Notes under the pieces: generated by a model
What the model saw: the letters and a program-made list of their open reading frames with translations, nothing else
Told to the model about the DNA's origin: nothing
Databases searched by the model: none
Part shown: positions 1 through 14,248 of the stretch, piece by piece
Numbering within the stretch: the stretch's first letter is position 1
Layout: every line of letters begins with the position of its first letter
Position numbers and translations under genes: made by a program
Assembly (NCBI GenBank): GCA_005408345.1
Contig: SEMN01000100.1
Span: 1,119,501-1,183,500, forward strand
Reading direction: 5' to 3'
Length of the DNA: 64,000 nt
Source of the DNA: Macquaria australasica
Lineage: Eukaryota > Chordata > Actinopteri > Centrarchiformes > Percichthyidae

Positions 1-1371
1 TCTCACTTAGCAGACGACACATTTCAAGCAGAGAAGCAGATGTACAAGCTGATTGATGTGATTTGTAGAACAGAAGCACGCCATGCGTGGAACATTATAT
101 CCTAGAGTTTTGCATAGTTAGTCAGTTGGTGTAAGACAGATGTTGTCAGGAGGATGACATGACTTCGAAATGATCTCTTCTTGCTTCCTTTCTTGTTGGC
201 ATAATTTGCAAAGTGTGATTCCTTCTGAGCATGAAAACACCTTTAAATGAGTCTTGGACTGTTGGATTTAGCCGTAAATACCATTTGTATTCTGGAGTCC
301 GGTGAACGTTAATGAACTTGAGCACTAAGAGGAAAAAGAGGAGGAAATATTATGACAACAATCTCATGACTAATGCCTAATTTTTTCTTTAATTCCCTGC
401 CCACACACAATACACGCCAGTTTGATTAACATGCTTCTGCTAAACAAGACGTATCTGTGTATTATGTTGCCCACAACTCTGCATTGTTAGCCTTGAAGAA
501 CAACCAGGCATACAAACTAGGATATACACTATATAATTTACTGTTGACTTTATTGCTTTGTTTTCCTTTACATGGTTTTTGCAGCAACAGCAGGCTGCAG
601 TGTAGCGTGCAGTATTTATGAAAAGTTATTAGTAGTCCTGTCAGCTCTCAGTCTGTGGCTTTGTTTTCTCTTTATTTAGTGTAGTGATAAAGTGATCTGT
701 ATTGACCCTGCTGTGTAAGAGGCACAGTGAAAGTCTGCAACACAAGCGCGCACACACATACAGAGATGTGTTTTGTAAATCCCTTCCATACACTGTGACC
801 AGTACTATTGAGTGACACCTCACGAGCAGCACCCTATGAGAGAGGAAAGAGAGAAAAGGGAGAGGGAGTGTGGGCCACAGAAAACAGGAATAAACAGACA
901 TGCAGGTCAGCAAGGCCGTCATACAGCAGACATATGACAGGAAGAGGAGCGTAATCATTTACAATGATTTGGATGACAGCGAGGTAATGTTTGCTCAACT
1001 CACTGGACAGACGCTTCAGTTAAAGTAACACGCAACAGTAGCCAGAACCAGGTAATAAATCCCAGCTCAAGGTAGCACCGACGAATTTGTTGCTACATCG
1101 CCTTGGCAACAGTGTTACTGCAAACTCACTGAATAGATTTAAAAGGTACTGTACTTGAAGTATTAAAAATCCATTCCCTGTTGTGACAACAAGGAACGGA
1201 TGTACAAGAAAGTTTGAGAATTTGTGTTTGTTGCATCAAAGGTTGAATAAGCCCTTTATATGGAGGGCAGCCGGTGCTGCAGTCATTACCAACTGTGCCT
1301 GCTCTACCACCAGATCCTCTGTGCAGTTGTCTCTTAATCAAAAAGCCTGCAAACAATTTGAAATGGCTACC
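1..1371. other. Intergenic DNA, nothing recognised
   Basis: AT-rich non-coding sequence. Open frames on both strands are short, lack recognisable domains and have no matching splice sites. I see no gene, RNA or repeat that I can name here. Confidence 0.6.
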
Positions 1372-1374
1372 TTA

Positions 1375-1571
1375 ATAAAACGCTTTTATTCAAAGTGCTT
1401 TACAAGGTTTTTTGCCCCTCATTCACACACACACACACACTGGCCTGAACATCGGGAGCAATTTGGGGAATAGTGTCTTGCCCAAGGACACTTCGACATG
1501 TGGACAGGAGGAACCACCAACCCTGTGATCAGTGGACGACCCGCTCTACCTCTGAGCCACAGCTGCCGCAT
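1375..1571 (-). repeat. Teleost interspersed repeat, tRNA-like end
   Basis: This block has the layout of a repeat very common in fish genomes: a 'caaagtgctttacaa' start, a short CA run (about 1426-1440), 'gagcaatttgggg', 'ccaaggacacttcgacatg', then 'tggacgacccgctctacc' and 'ctgagccacagctgcc'. Read on the minus strand, the last part looks like a degenerate tRNA-type promoter head (GGC..GTGGCTCAGAGGTAGAGCGGG), so a SINE-like origin is possible. The family name is not certain, and the orientation is my inference from the tRNA-like end. Confidence 0.65.
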
Positions 1572-2327
1572 TTATAAACAATTTCAGTAACCAGAGGCAA
1601 GTATTTAACAAGTATCTCACAAGTTTATGTCTCTCTCATCTGTTCATATATAAATTATGCGTTTGTTAAGTTGTTTGAGTGCTGATAATAATGTGTGACC
1701 TTTCCAGTAACTTTTACATTTTGAAAATCACATACTGAACACAGTCATTCAGCACAAAGCTTAAAGGACATCCTTTGTTAAGGTGCTGAGCTCTAATACC
1801 TCTAATACACTTGGAGGATTAAAGAGGGTGCGTGGGTGCTGGTTCAGAAAGGTCCACACCTGAACAAAACACTGCTCGGTCAGACACAGGGTACTGGGCG
1901 GTAACATACGGCATGAACAGCCCTGGAGGAGTATCAGAGCTTACTGGAACACTGGTAACATAAGATGTGAGATGCTGTTTGATAGTGAAGTCAGCCACAG
2001 ATGAAGCTTAAAAGATAAACGGCTGTGTTGAACTGTTTTTTTAAAAGTCAGACCTTTTTATTGTGATTATAAATCTGAAATTCAGGAACCCCTTTTCAGT
2101 TTTTATTAGTGATATTAAGAGCACAGTGTGTGCTTTAACGACAAAGAAGATGAAGGGAAATCTGTTTTGACAAAATTAAGACAAACATTTAAACACACCC
2201 TCAACAGACAATCATCTTTATTTTCCTTATTTTGGTTGTTTCTACTTACAAGTACTTCTCTATATTGTACATGTAAATGTCCCAATATTAACCAGATATT
2301 CTCTTTATAACCACAGTATTATAACAT
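1572..2327. other. Intergenic DNA, nothing recognised
   Basis: Non-coding AT-rich sequence with no recognisable gene or named repeat. Confidence 0.6.
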
Positions 2328-2750
2328 TGTTATTACAACATGTTTCAGAATTATGACCTTGTTAGAGTGTTATTGTTTTCAAACAGTTGAAAATATTAAA
2401 TATATTGTGGTTTTATAAATTTCAGCATGATAAAACAGTAATGAAGGCCATGTGACAGTGTATGGGCTTGTAACTGTAAGAATAAATTGTTATATAGCTC
2501 ATACACAAGATATTTTTTGCCAGATAATTAACCTGTTAAAAAAATGAAAGCCTACTATTGCCCATTATATATTATTAAGTGTGTTATTACAACATATTTT
2601 ACAACTATTACCTTGTCATTACGGATAATTATTGCTCTTAATAGTTGAAAAGATTAAATATATATGGTGGTTTTATAAATACCAATGTGATAAGGCAGAA
2701 TGAAGGCCATGCAACAATATATGGGATTGTAATTGTGACAATACATTGAA
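2328..2750. repeat. Diverged direct duplication, ~255-bp period
   Basis: Two copies of one unit lie head to tail, at about 2328-2490 and 2582-2750. Both share, in the same order, 'tgttattacaaca', 'agttgaaaa.attaaata', 'tggttttataaat', 'gaaggccatg' and a 'tatggg.ttgtaa' block. The offset drifts from 254 to 260 bases because of small indels. The copies are clearly diverged, so the duplication is old. No coding potential is seen. Confidence 0.75.
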
Positions 2751-4177
2751 CGTACAGTATATAAAGTATATTCAGGATGTGTGTATTCAATACACTCAAT
2801 TACAGATAGTGGACAGTTTATATAGTGTGACTGTGGGAATATATTATGTGACTGCAATGGCCTTTTCAACAAAAGAGAACTTACCATTGTAGTTTTAAGT
2901 TTAAAATCTTAAATGCCTCTATCACCAGCTGTGACATGATTCTTGTGGTGCATATACTGAAATTATTTTATTATTTTTCATGTATGCATGTGGTGGGAAG
3001 TATTGATCTTTTTTATAATAGGGGGGGAAATAGTTGCTGCAAATCACTTCAGGGTTAGTTTTTATCACCGGATCTATTTTGTATTATATTTTAGGCAACA
3101 GTGTAAATCAATGTACGATCTCCTCTCAGCAAATAATGCTGCTGAAAGTAGCTGAAAATCCTTCTGCTTATCAGGCTCCCGTGTCCTCCCAGCCACAGCA
3201 ACATAATAGTGCTTTGTATCAGCAGTTATACATGGACATAATAGATTGTCCAGTGTCCTCTACATCTGCTGCCAGTTGGAGAGTGACAAGTTGATTTATG
3301 AGACTTGGAGGAACAGTAATGAATTAATTAGATTGATAAGATGCACTTCTCAAGGTCACTGTCCAGTGATTCCCATACATCTGCTTGCTCACTGTAAATC
3401 TGATTAATACAAGCAGAATGAGAATCAACAATCAGCAAGTGACCATCCGAAGACCTGTCAACTGTCAACATTGTTATGCGTCACCCTCATGTATATTTTA
3501 GCTTTAATTTATAGTCTTTAAAATAAGCTTGTTTACACAATTTATTATGATTTTTCATATTGTATAGACCTGATAGAGAACGAATATATTTATACGTTCT
3601 GTAATTGGGCAAAATCAGAGAAGAAGACTGTGAATATAGAGGCCTTAACTGAATGATTGTAGAGTCAGATTAAATTATAGTTTTAATCACCACTGGTACA
3701 CAGAATGTTTGTATCTTATCCTGTTTTCTATTTGGTAAACACTGCTGAATGATTTGGGTCTTGCAGTAGCTGCACAACACACACATTTCGTTTTATGTTT
3801 TGTTTATAAAAAGCAAATCTTAGAGCCATGGATAGATGCCTACAATTTAGATGTTAACAAGATTTTTAAACATCTCCTGGTGCAGTCGGTGAATGAAGAG
3901 TAGAGAAAATCTGATTTTTTACTGCTCAGGTTTTTATTAAGAATCTCATTAGCATCTTGCTCATGCATTACCCACTTATTTGACTTTGACATGTTTGCTA
4001 GTAGAAAATGAGAATACAAACACAACTTTGTTGTCCACAAAGCTGTGCAATTGTCTTCAGCCCATCTGGAAGTTCATTAAAACACGAAAACACAAAGCAC
4101 GTAACAACAACAATGACAGCATGAAAACTCAAAGTAATAAAATGCAATATACAAAATCTAAACTTACAATAACTGAT
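2751..4177. other. Intergenic DNA, nothing recognised
   Basis: AT-rich sequence. The open frames at 3034-3294 and 3840-4228 are random in composition, with no domain or exon-like splice signals. Nothing is assigned. Confidence 0.6.
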
Positions 4178-4757
4178 ATTTTGGCCACTGGGGGCAGTGG
4201 AAACAACACTGACATAGTAGTGACATAGATTTTAAGTTTATACATAGCCGACTTCTTAGCAAACATCCAGCAGATACAGAACTTGGTTATAATTCATTTG
4301 GAGACGCGTTTCTGGTCACCTGGCAAATGTACATCCAAAATTCACTTTTAGCTCCGTTTTTGGTCTCCACCAACTCCTGAGAGAAAATAATGGCTCTTTA
4401 GCTGCTAAATGCTTCACTATGTTCACCAGATAGTCTCTAACTGCGTCTGCCTGCTGTTTGGTGCTGAGCAGGAGGTGTACAGTGGGTTTTACAAGCTTTT
4501 TCCCTGAAAACAACTGCCTGCTGCGACCGAAAAATGACGCTATGAGAGCGGTAAGAGTGAACCAAAACAGTAAAAGTTGTGGGCTGGAAAACCACAGCAG
4601 TGAGCTACAAGATGCCATAAAGCTCTGTAGAGCTGAGGGGAACTGCAAAGTTGGGTCATAATTCTCTGCAGGTTCATTACTATGAGCAACCCCTTTCACA
4701 CGCAAGTAGTCATGTGATCCATTGATACTATACAATATTTGTTATAGTCGCTTTAAG
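4178..4757 (+). repeat. Interspersed repeat family B, near full copy
   Basis: The block runs from 'ttggccactggggg' to 'tatagtcgctttaag'. It matches a second block at 44643-45234 and part of 51515-51706 in this window. Shared landmarks in order are 'tttggtctccaccaactcctgagaga', 'agctgctaaatgct', 'gtttggtgctg', 'tgtacagtggg', 'ctgaaaacaactg', 'gctggaaaaccacagca' and 'ctctgcaggtt'. It is a dispersed fish repeat with no credible protein. The 139-codon frame on the minus strand (4316-4735) is an accident of the repeat. I cannot name the class. Confidence 0.85.
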
Positions 4758-6007
4758 AAAAACACTTTGAGAAGAAAATTGCCAGCGGGATGAATGATCT
4801 TCTATATGTTCTTTGTTGTTAGAGGCATCCTGCAGCTCCTACCTGCGTTTAGCCTCTGAACTGGTTCCTCCATGACACACAAAGTCGTCCTCCTCACCCT
4901 CTGTTCCCAGAAGTTATCCTTCAATTGGTGGATCCCATTAGCAGACATACCGCCCTTTTTACTTCTCCTACTTTGTGCACCAGGAAACCAGATTTAATTT
5001 AGTCCCAAAATGAGTCTGTCACCTGTAGTCACCGCTGATTTCATCAGTTTAACCGAGGCACCAGCGACTGCAGAGATTCCATTGGTTGGTTCACAGGAAA
5101 CTAAGAACTTCCACTTTGCTCAGCAAAATGCCTCAGACTCCTTCCTGTGGAGACCATTAGCTTTCTGATCAGAGGGAGTGAAAACGCACAGGCTTTATCA
5201 AGACTCAGGCTGTTAAATAAGGCCGGCCTGTGGGTTGCAGGTTTCACTGATGATGCTACTGAACATGCTCACGCTGTGTGAAACACCCGTAGTGACCCAG
5301 CAGGGAGCTCAGGGGGAGAAACTATCTAGCCAGCTCAGCGTGTATACCAAGCAGGCACCATTACATCCCATTTGTAAACATAGGCATTTGGATTTGATGC
5401 TGTTGTTTGAGGGAGCCAATTTAATTTTACTGCTCAGTATGCCTCAAGGATGATATTATTTTGTCTACATGTATGCCTTTGTGGTGCTCCTGCATGGCTG
5501 ATTCTGTAATGTCATGTTTTTCTCCTTTATTGGATTTGTTTTTAGCCATAATGAGTCAGCAATATCTCCAGCAATTGCTCCAAGGAGCTTAAAGAAAAGG
5601 TCTATACTTTGGGAAAGTGGCAATCTGATATTGCAGCGTGTTATCATGTGACTGATTTCAAAGCTTGTTTCTTTTCACACAGTCCTTCATACACAACAGA
5701 CCAATCTTGGATTCCCTCTTGGCATTGTAAGATGAAACTGTAATATTCCCCCTGTGATGAAATTCTCAGTAAGGGATTGGATATAGATTAGAAAGATAGA
5801 TATAATAGATAGATTTATAGAACTCCTCTTAGATTGAAATGTTGTCTATTACATGAGGCAATTTGTGGTGCTGCTGAGGTGTGTGCTGTTAACAACAAAA
5901 CATAGAAAATACATTAGTTACTGAAAACACAACGCTGACAACAAGCAATATGTGTTAAAACATATGCATCACAGCTCCTGGTTGACATAAATCCAGTTAT
6001 ATTGTAT
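4758..6007. other. Intergenic DNA, nothing recognised
   Basis: Non-coding sequence with a short GATA-rich patch near 5783-5815. No gene or named repeat is recognised. Confidence 0.6.
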
Positions 6008-6808
6008 CACAACTCTGTCTCCTAGAAATTATGTTCATGTGCCACTAATTTGAAACAGCAAACATGTTTTGAGAGAAACATAATGCCACCTGAATTAGGT
6101 TTTTTATCAACATAATGAGGAAACATTTTTAATGAGCATATCTGCAAAGACACAAAATATTCTTACTGCAAAATGTTCACCAACAACGTATTGTTTGATT
6201 TGTTCTCTTGCTTTTTATGTTTAGGCACTCACAGCACTTTGTTAAGGTTAAACATTGAAAAAAATCAACAGTGACTTGAAGGATGAGAGACACAATGTGT
6301 TTACTTTATTAAACTGAAACCACAATCTTTCCCTAAACTTAACCAAAGTGCTTTTGTTGCATGAACCTAAATACTGGTCTCGATTGTCAAAGCCGTGCGC
6401 CTTGTAGGCCTACGTCCAGCATACACCCTGACCTCCTCCCCACGACTTGTGCACAGTACACAAAGGTAGTACTTCCTACAGTCGATAAAATGTTTCCATT
6501 GAACCAACCCTGTTTCCTAGAAATTACGTTCATATACAGCTAATTTGCAACAGCAAATTCGTTTTGAAGGAAATGTAATGCTGGTCGAATTACATTTTCT
6601 ATTAACATAACCTTTCTGACGGTTATGTTTACGCACTTGGTTAAAGTTAGTGAAAGATCACGGTCTTGGTTTAACACAGAAAAGATCCACAGTGACTTGA
6701 GGCATGAGACACAATGAGATTGTCAACATTTAACTGAAACCATGATCTTTTCCCCTAACCTTAACCAAAGAGCTTTTGTTGCTGAAACCTAAGCACAGAC
6801 AGGACTCA
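6008..6808 (+). repeat. Interspersed repeat family C, two tandem copies
   Basis: Two diverged copies lie one after the other. Copy 1 covers about 6008-6388 and copy 2 about 6503-6808. Each has 'ctcctagaaatta.gttcat' (copy 2 reads 'tttcctagaaatta'), 'ctaatttg.aacagcaaa', 'agtgacttga.g.atgaga', 'cacaatg', 'aactgaaacca' and 'ttaaccaaag.gcttttgttgc'. An antisense relative lies at 40505-40858 and a fragment at 31925-32020. The class is unknown to me. Confidence 0.8.
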
Positions 6809-10080
<3,272 letters not shown>

Positions 10081-10620
10081 AGGCAGCTCACAGTCCTGAC
10101 TTCATAGCCGTGTCTAATAAAAGGAAGCAGTGCGTTCTCGGTTTACAGCTCTCGCAGAGGTAAAGGTTAGTTGCTCGTTCCCTCCCCCCGAGCAACAAAG
10201 GAAAGGAAGGAAAGAAACAGAAGGAGCAGTGTGATTGGAAGCTGGAGATGGAGTCGCTAATCAAAGCTACGTCTGGATCTGTAACTCTACCAGCCGGGTG
10301 TGGAGAGCTCTTCACTGCTCGCCCTGATGGCAGAGACACACTAACCTGCAGTGACCAGAAGGAACAAAGATTCACACTTTAATTCATTTTACTTTTATGT
10401 TCTCTTGCTTAATGAAAATCAAATCAAAACTAAGCCAGGGGCCACTCGGTCTCTCTCTCTCTCTCTTCCTCGCTCTCCGTCCCCCTTCCCTCGTGCCTCG
10501 CTGTGTTGCTTTGAAGTGTAAATCAGATTCTACTGATGTATGAAAGTAAAGTACAGACTGTACACCAGAGACCATTTTACAGCACTGAGGGCATGCAGGG
10601 TGCAACCAGATGTAAGTATA
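10081..10620. promoter_or_regulatory. CpG- and pyrimidine-rich patch, possible regulatory DNA
   Basis: This stretch has clearly more CpG dinucleotides than its surroundings. It contains a C-rich run near 10183-10193, a (TC)8 tract at 10450-10466 and a 'cgctctccgtcccccttccctcg' type pyrimidine block after it. A possible splice donor (agag|gtaaag) lies near 10159. It could be an enhancer, an upstream promoter or a non-coding first exon, but the sequence alone proves none of these. It is 12.5 kb upstream of the galnt18 start codon. Confidence 0.3.
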
Positions 10621-12420
10621 TCTTTTTCACCAAACGTATAGGTCAATTATGCTTTTGTCAGGCGTTCTTATTTCCTCAATATGATCCTTTCAACTAAGTT
10701 TTAGCTTGAGTTCTTTTGTACACTCAGTTTGCATAATCAGTTAGTGTTTTTTTTTTTGTTTTTTTTACTTAGGGGATTTAAAATAAATAGATTTTACATT
10801 TGAATGAAAAGAATTAGATTCTATTATAATAGAGCTCTACAAAATATTAGAAAAGTCTTCCCTATGTTGTGTTCAATCCTTTTCACACAGCCCTTCACTT
10901 ATCTCACACTCCACTTCTGCTTCCCTTCATTTACATCTCCTCCCGTGTGATTCATAGAGATTTAATAAAGAAAACAATATGATAAACGATAATGACTTTC
11001 ACCTGGGTTTACCTCATCAGTGTACTCCATGAAGAGAGCAAGTTTTGACAGCGCCTCCGGCATGCACAGAAGTCGTTTCATATTGTAGTCACATGTTAAT
11101 GTCGTGTCTCTTACACTTTGTCGTCCATATAAACATTTGGATCTCATTCACATCTGAATAAACAGATAAACAGTTGACCTCTGCATTCTTGCTGCTACAA
11201 AACTGCCTGCATTCAGGAATTTAACTCCCTCTACTTCATCAACATTCGGTTGTGTGTGAATGTTTCTTTGAAGTCCAACTGAATTTCTTTTTAACAGCTT
11301 CCATATCTGCTCTGTAAATCACTTTACCTTAGTTCCCCTCTGAGAAAAAAAAATCAGAAACCAAAAGGGAGAAATTTATTTAAAAAAACTTTCAACCAGA
11401 GAGTGCAGGGAAACCTTGCTTTTAAGCCTGGTATGAAGTTAATTTTTATATGTTCATGTTCATGAAATTCTGTGTATTTCAGGCTCTGCCGGGTGGTTGT
11501 GAGATCTGTGACAGTCTCTGTCAAGCTTGCTCAGATTTGTTGAAGTATCATCGTCTGAGCCACATCATCAAACTAAAACATGTAGTTTTGTTCAAATAAA
11601 TGGTTAAAACCTCAACATGAGTGAGCAACTTGATTTGAAAATATGTTCTTCATCTTCGAACTCCATGGTGAAATGTGCTATTTTTGCCTTCACTTTTAGA
11701 TTCAAATAGTATTTTTTATGGTTGTTCTCACCAACATAGGCAGCAAAAAATACACATTAATAGATAAATATAAAGATAACAACAACTTATGTCTGCTACG
11801 TATGTTTTAATCTATTAGGTTGCATTTACTGCTCATTACACTCGCCTCATTATGCTGCTGCCATGTGTTTAAAGTACTGTATGGGGTATTGTTTACTGTA
11901 CAGCTGTTTGCAAAATTGTTGCATGTTAACTCACATTTGCACCTGAATCTCATTAAGATGGAAAGTTTATAGATGACTGATTTTTGCCTATAATGTATTC
12001 ATTCAGTGTATCTCCTGGTTTTGTTTCAGCATTGACTGCAGCTGTTTAACATGCATCAGAATTAGTCGACCGCATGTTTTTACAGTATATGAAAGACTAT
12101 TTTTGAAAGCTGTGCAGTCAGCAGTTTGTGCAGTATATGGCCATGCCTGCATTTGATCATTTTTCACAGACTCATCACTCTCTTTCTACATCAGCTCAAG
12201 ATGTATCTTTGCCTTTGCTGTGATTCAGCACTAGTGTGAAGTTAGTGTGGGAAATTTTATTCACCAAATGTGGTATAATATTGATGTATAATGGTGAATC
12301 AGTATTGAATCATTGCAGGGTAAGGTCAGAGAGGTCAAATAAGTCATAATCAATATTACAGTATTAATATATTATATATTAATATATTAAGTCAATCAAA
12401 GTCAACCATATTGATAATGG

Positions 12421-12460
12421 TCAGGTAAAGTCAGGTTCAGTCAGGTTCAGTCAGGTTCAG
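12421..12460. repeat. 10-bp minisatellite, TCAGGTTCAG
   Basis: Three perfect units of TCAGGTTCAG (from 12431, 12441 and 12451), preceded by one variant unit, TCAGGTAAAG (12421-12430). Confidence 0.95.
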
Positions 12461-13203
12461 TCATAATCATGATGTAGTCATGTGTTGTTGGATGTGGGCA
12501 TAATCATAGAAGTCTTGTATTTTTAATTAAGTGCAGCAGCTGGCAGTGGGAGGTTAGAGTATATCAGACAGTGGGAAGAAAAGGGAGGAAACCGTAGTGT
12601 CTGGCTCAGAGCAGGTTGAAAACATCACAGAAAAAAAGGCCAAGGTCAGCAGCCCACAGAAGGAGGGTGAAAGGGGTGGCTATAAAAGAAGACGTGTGCA
12701 TTGGATTGTCAGTTACTTCATGGACTGACTCAGGTCTGTGTGCGCTCGTATGCTTGACTGTTGGTTGCTCCATGAACTAACTCGGGTTTGCTGTACTTGT
12801 TGATTTGTCAGTAAACTCTATTCATATTTGAACTCTTTTGACTCAGTTGAATTATTTTTGAGTATTGAAGTGCTTATAGTGTGGGGAAGATCCTGAGGAC
12901 ATCTGGCCCATCTTTGGGATTTTTCTCCCACATCATTAGATCTTTAAGATTTCACCTCAGTGCAATAGATGATCAATAAATAAAGTTCGGTATAAAGGAT
13001 CGTGATATATTCCTGAGCAAAACTCCACAGATATATTAATATTACTTTGTTATCAGCTCTTTACTGGAGGACTTTGATTGTGACCTCATTTCTTCAGAAA
13101 TCAAAGGTGTTGTTTTCACATCACATGTTATGTTACTAAATCCTCCAGATGGAATTTCCCTTTTTTTTTTCCTTTCATCGAGGACTTAACAATGAACTGG
13201 AGT

Positions 13204-13227
13204 CACACACACACACACACACACACA
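13204..13227. repeat. (CA)12 microsatellite
   Basis: Perfect dinucleotide run of 24 bases. Confidence 0.98.
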
Positions 13228-14248
13228 AACATGAACATGTTGGGTCACAACTGCTGAAAGACTTTTTCTGACTCAAAAGTGTTGAACTCATTACTAGGCC
13301 AGTCACCCACAGCAAAGAGATATCACCTTTAATATCAGTCACAAATGTTTAAGTGAATTTGCAGCGTGATTTTCTGCCTGTTACACCTGATATTTTAGGA
13401 GGGTTTTGTTTTATTTTTTTTTTAGACAAATTGAGGTTCAGCTTGAAATGTTTAGTCTTGTTAGGAATAGCAAATCATTCCTGGCTTAAAGGCTTGTAAA
13501 CAAAAGGATTTAAGACAGATTATTATTTTCTACAAAGCTCGTATTATAAGGATTCAACTTAAAGCGCCCAAGGGTGACTACAATACAGAGAGGATACTCA
13601 CATTTTAATAGAAATAAGTGTTCAGGGATGAAGGGAGTTACCTTGTTAATTTACTGTGGCAATGACAAAAGGAAACCATTCTGTATATTATACCATTAAA
13701 ATCAAATGTATAAAGAATAGTAATTTTAGGGTGACTGGATGTGGGCAGAAAATGGTCTCAATTGACTTAAAAATTATCCAAGCCCCCATGATGCCACACA
13801 AAGCCTTTTGTCATGACCATGAAAGGATTTACACATCTTCACCCACAGACGAAACATACTGTAGAGGCATTGGGATTCTCATTTTTGATTCTCATGACTG
13901 GATACCACTTCACTCTGCTGAGTTTGGCCAATTCACTTCATTCCTGCATGAGAGATGAAAAGAATCTAAAGCTAAAATGGAGAAAGTAGGGCAAAGAAAA
14001 GATGTTTTATGGTGGGCATTAGTCTCTCCACTATTATAATGGTCAGTGATGATGAGTTCATTTCTGCTCCTTAGTCACCGAGTACAAGACTTTGAAAATC
14101 TTATCTGAATACAGGTTATAAGAGTTCAAATCCTGCAGTGTGATAAAAAAAAATACTCCAACTTCTTAAGCATGAAAAATAAATATAAATGTAGAATTTT
14201 ACTATTTGACAACTAGGACTAGAAATTTATTAGCAATCATGTTATGAT

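Larger units (their letters stand above)
10621..14248. other. Intergenic DNA with minor repeats
   Basis: Non-coding. It contains a 10-bp minisatellite (12421-12460) and (CA)12 (13204-13227). The region around 12356-12400 is an AT-rich palindromic patch. The 100-codon frame at 13656-13958 shows no family I recognise and no splice context. Confidence 0.6.

Noticed and set aside
4316..4735. 139-codon frame on the minus strand
   Set aside because: It lies wholly inside repeat family B, is not preserved in the other copy (44643-45234) and has no known domain.
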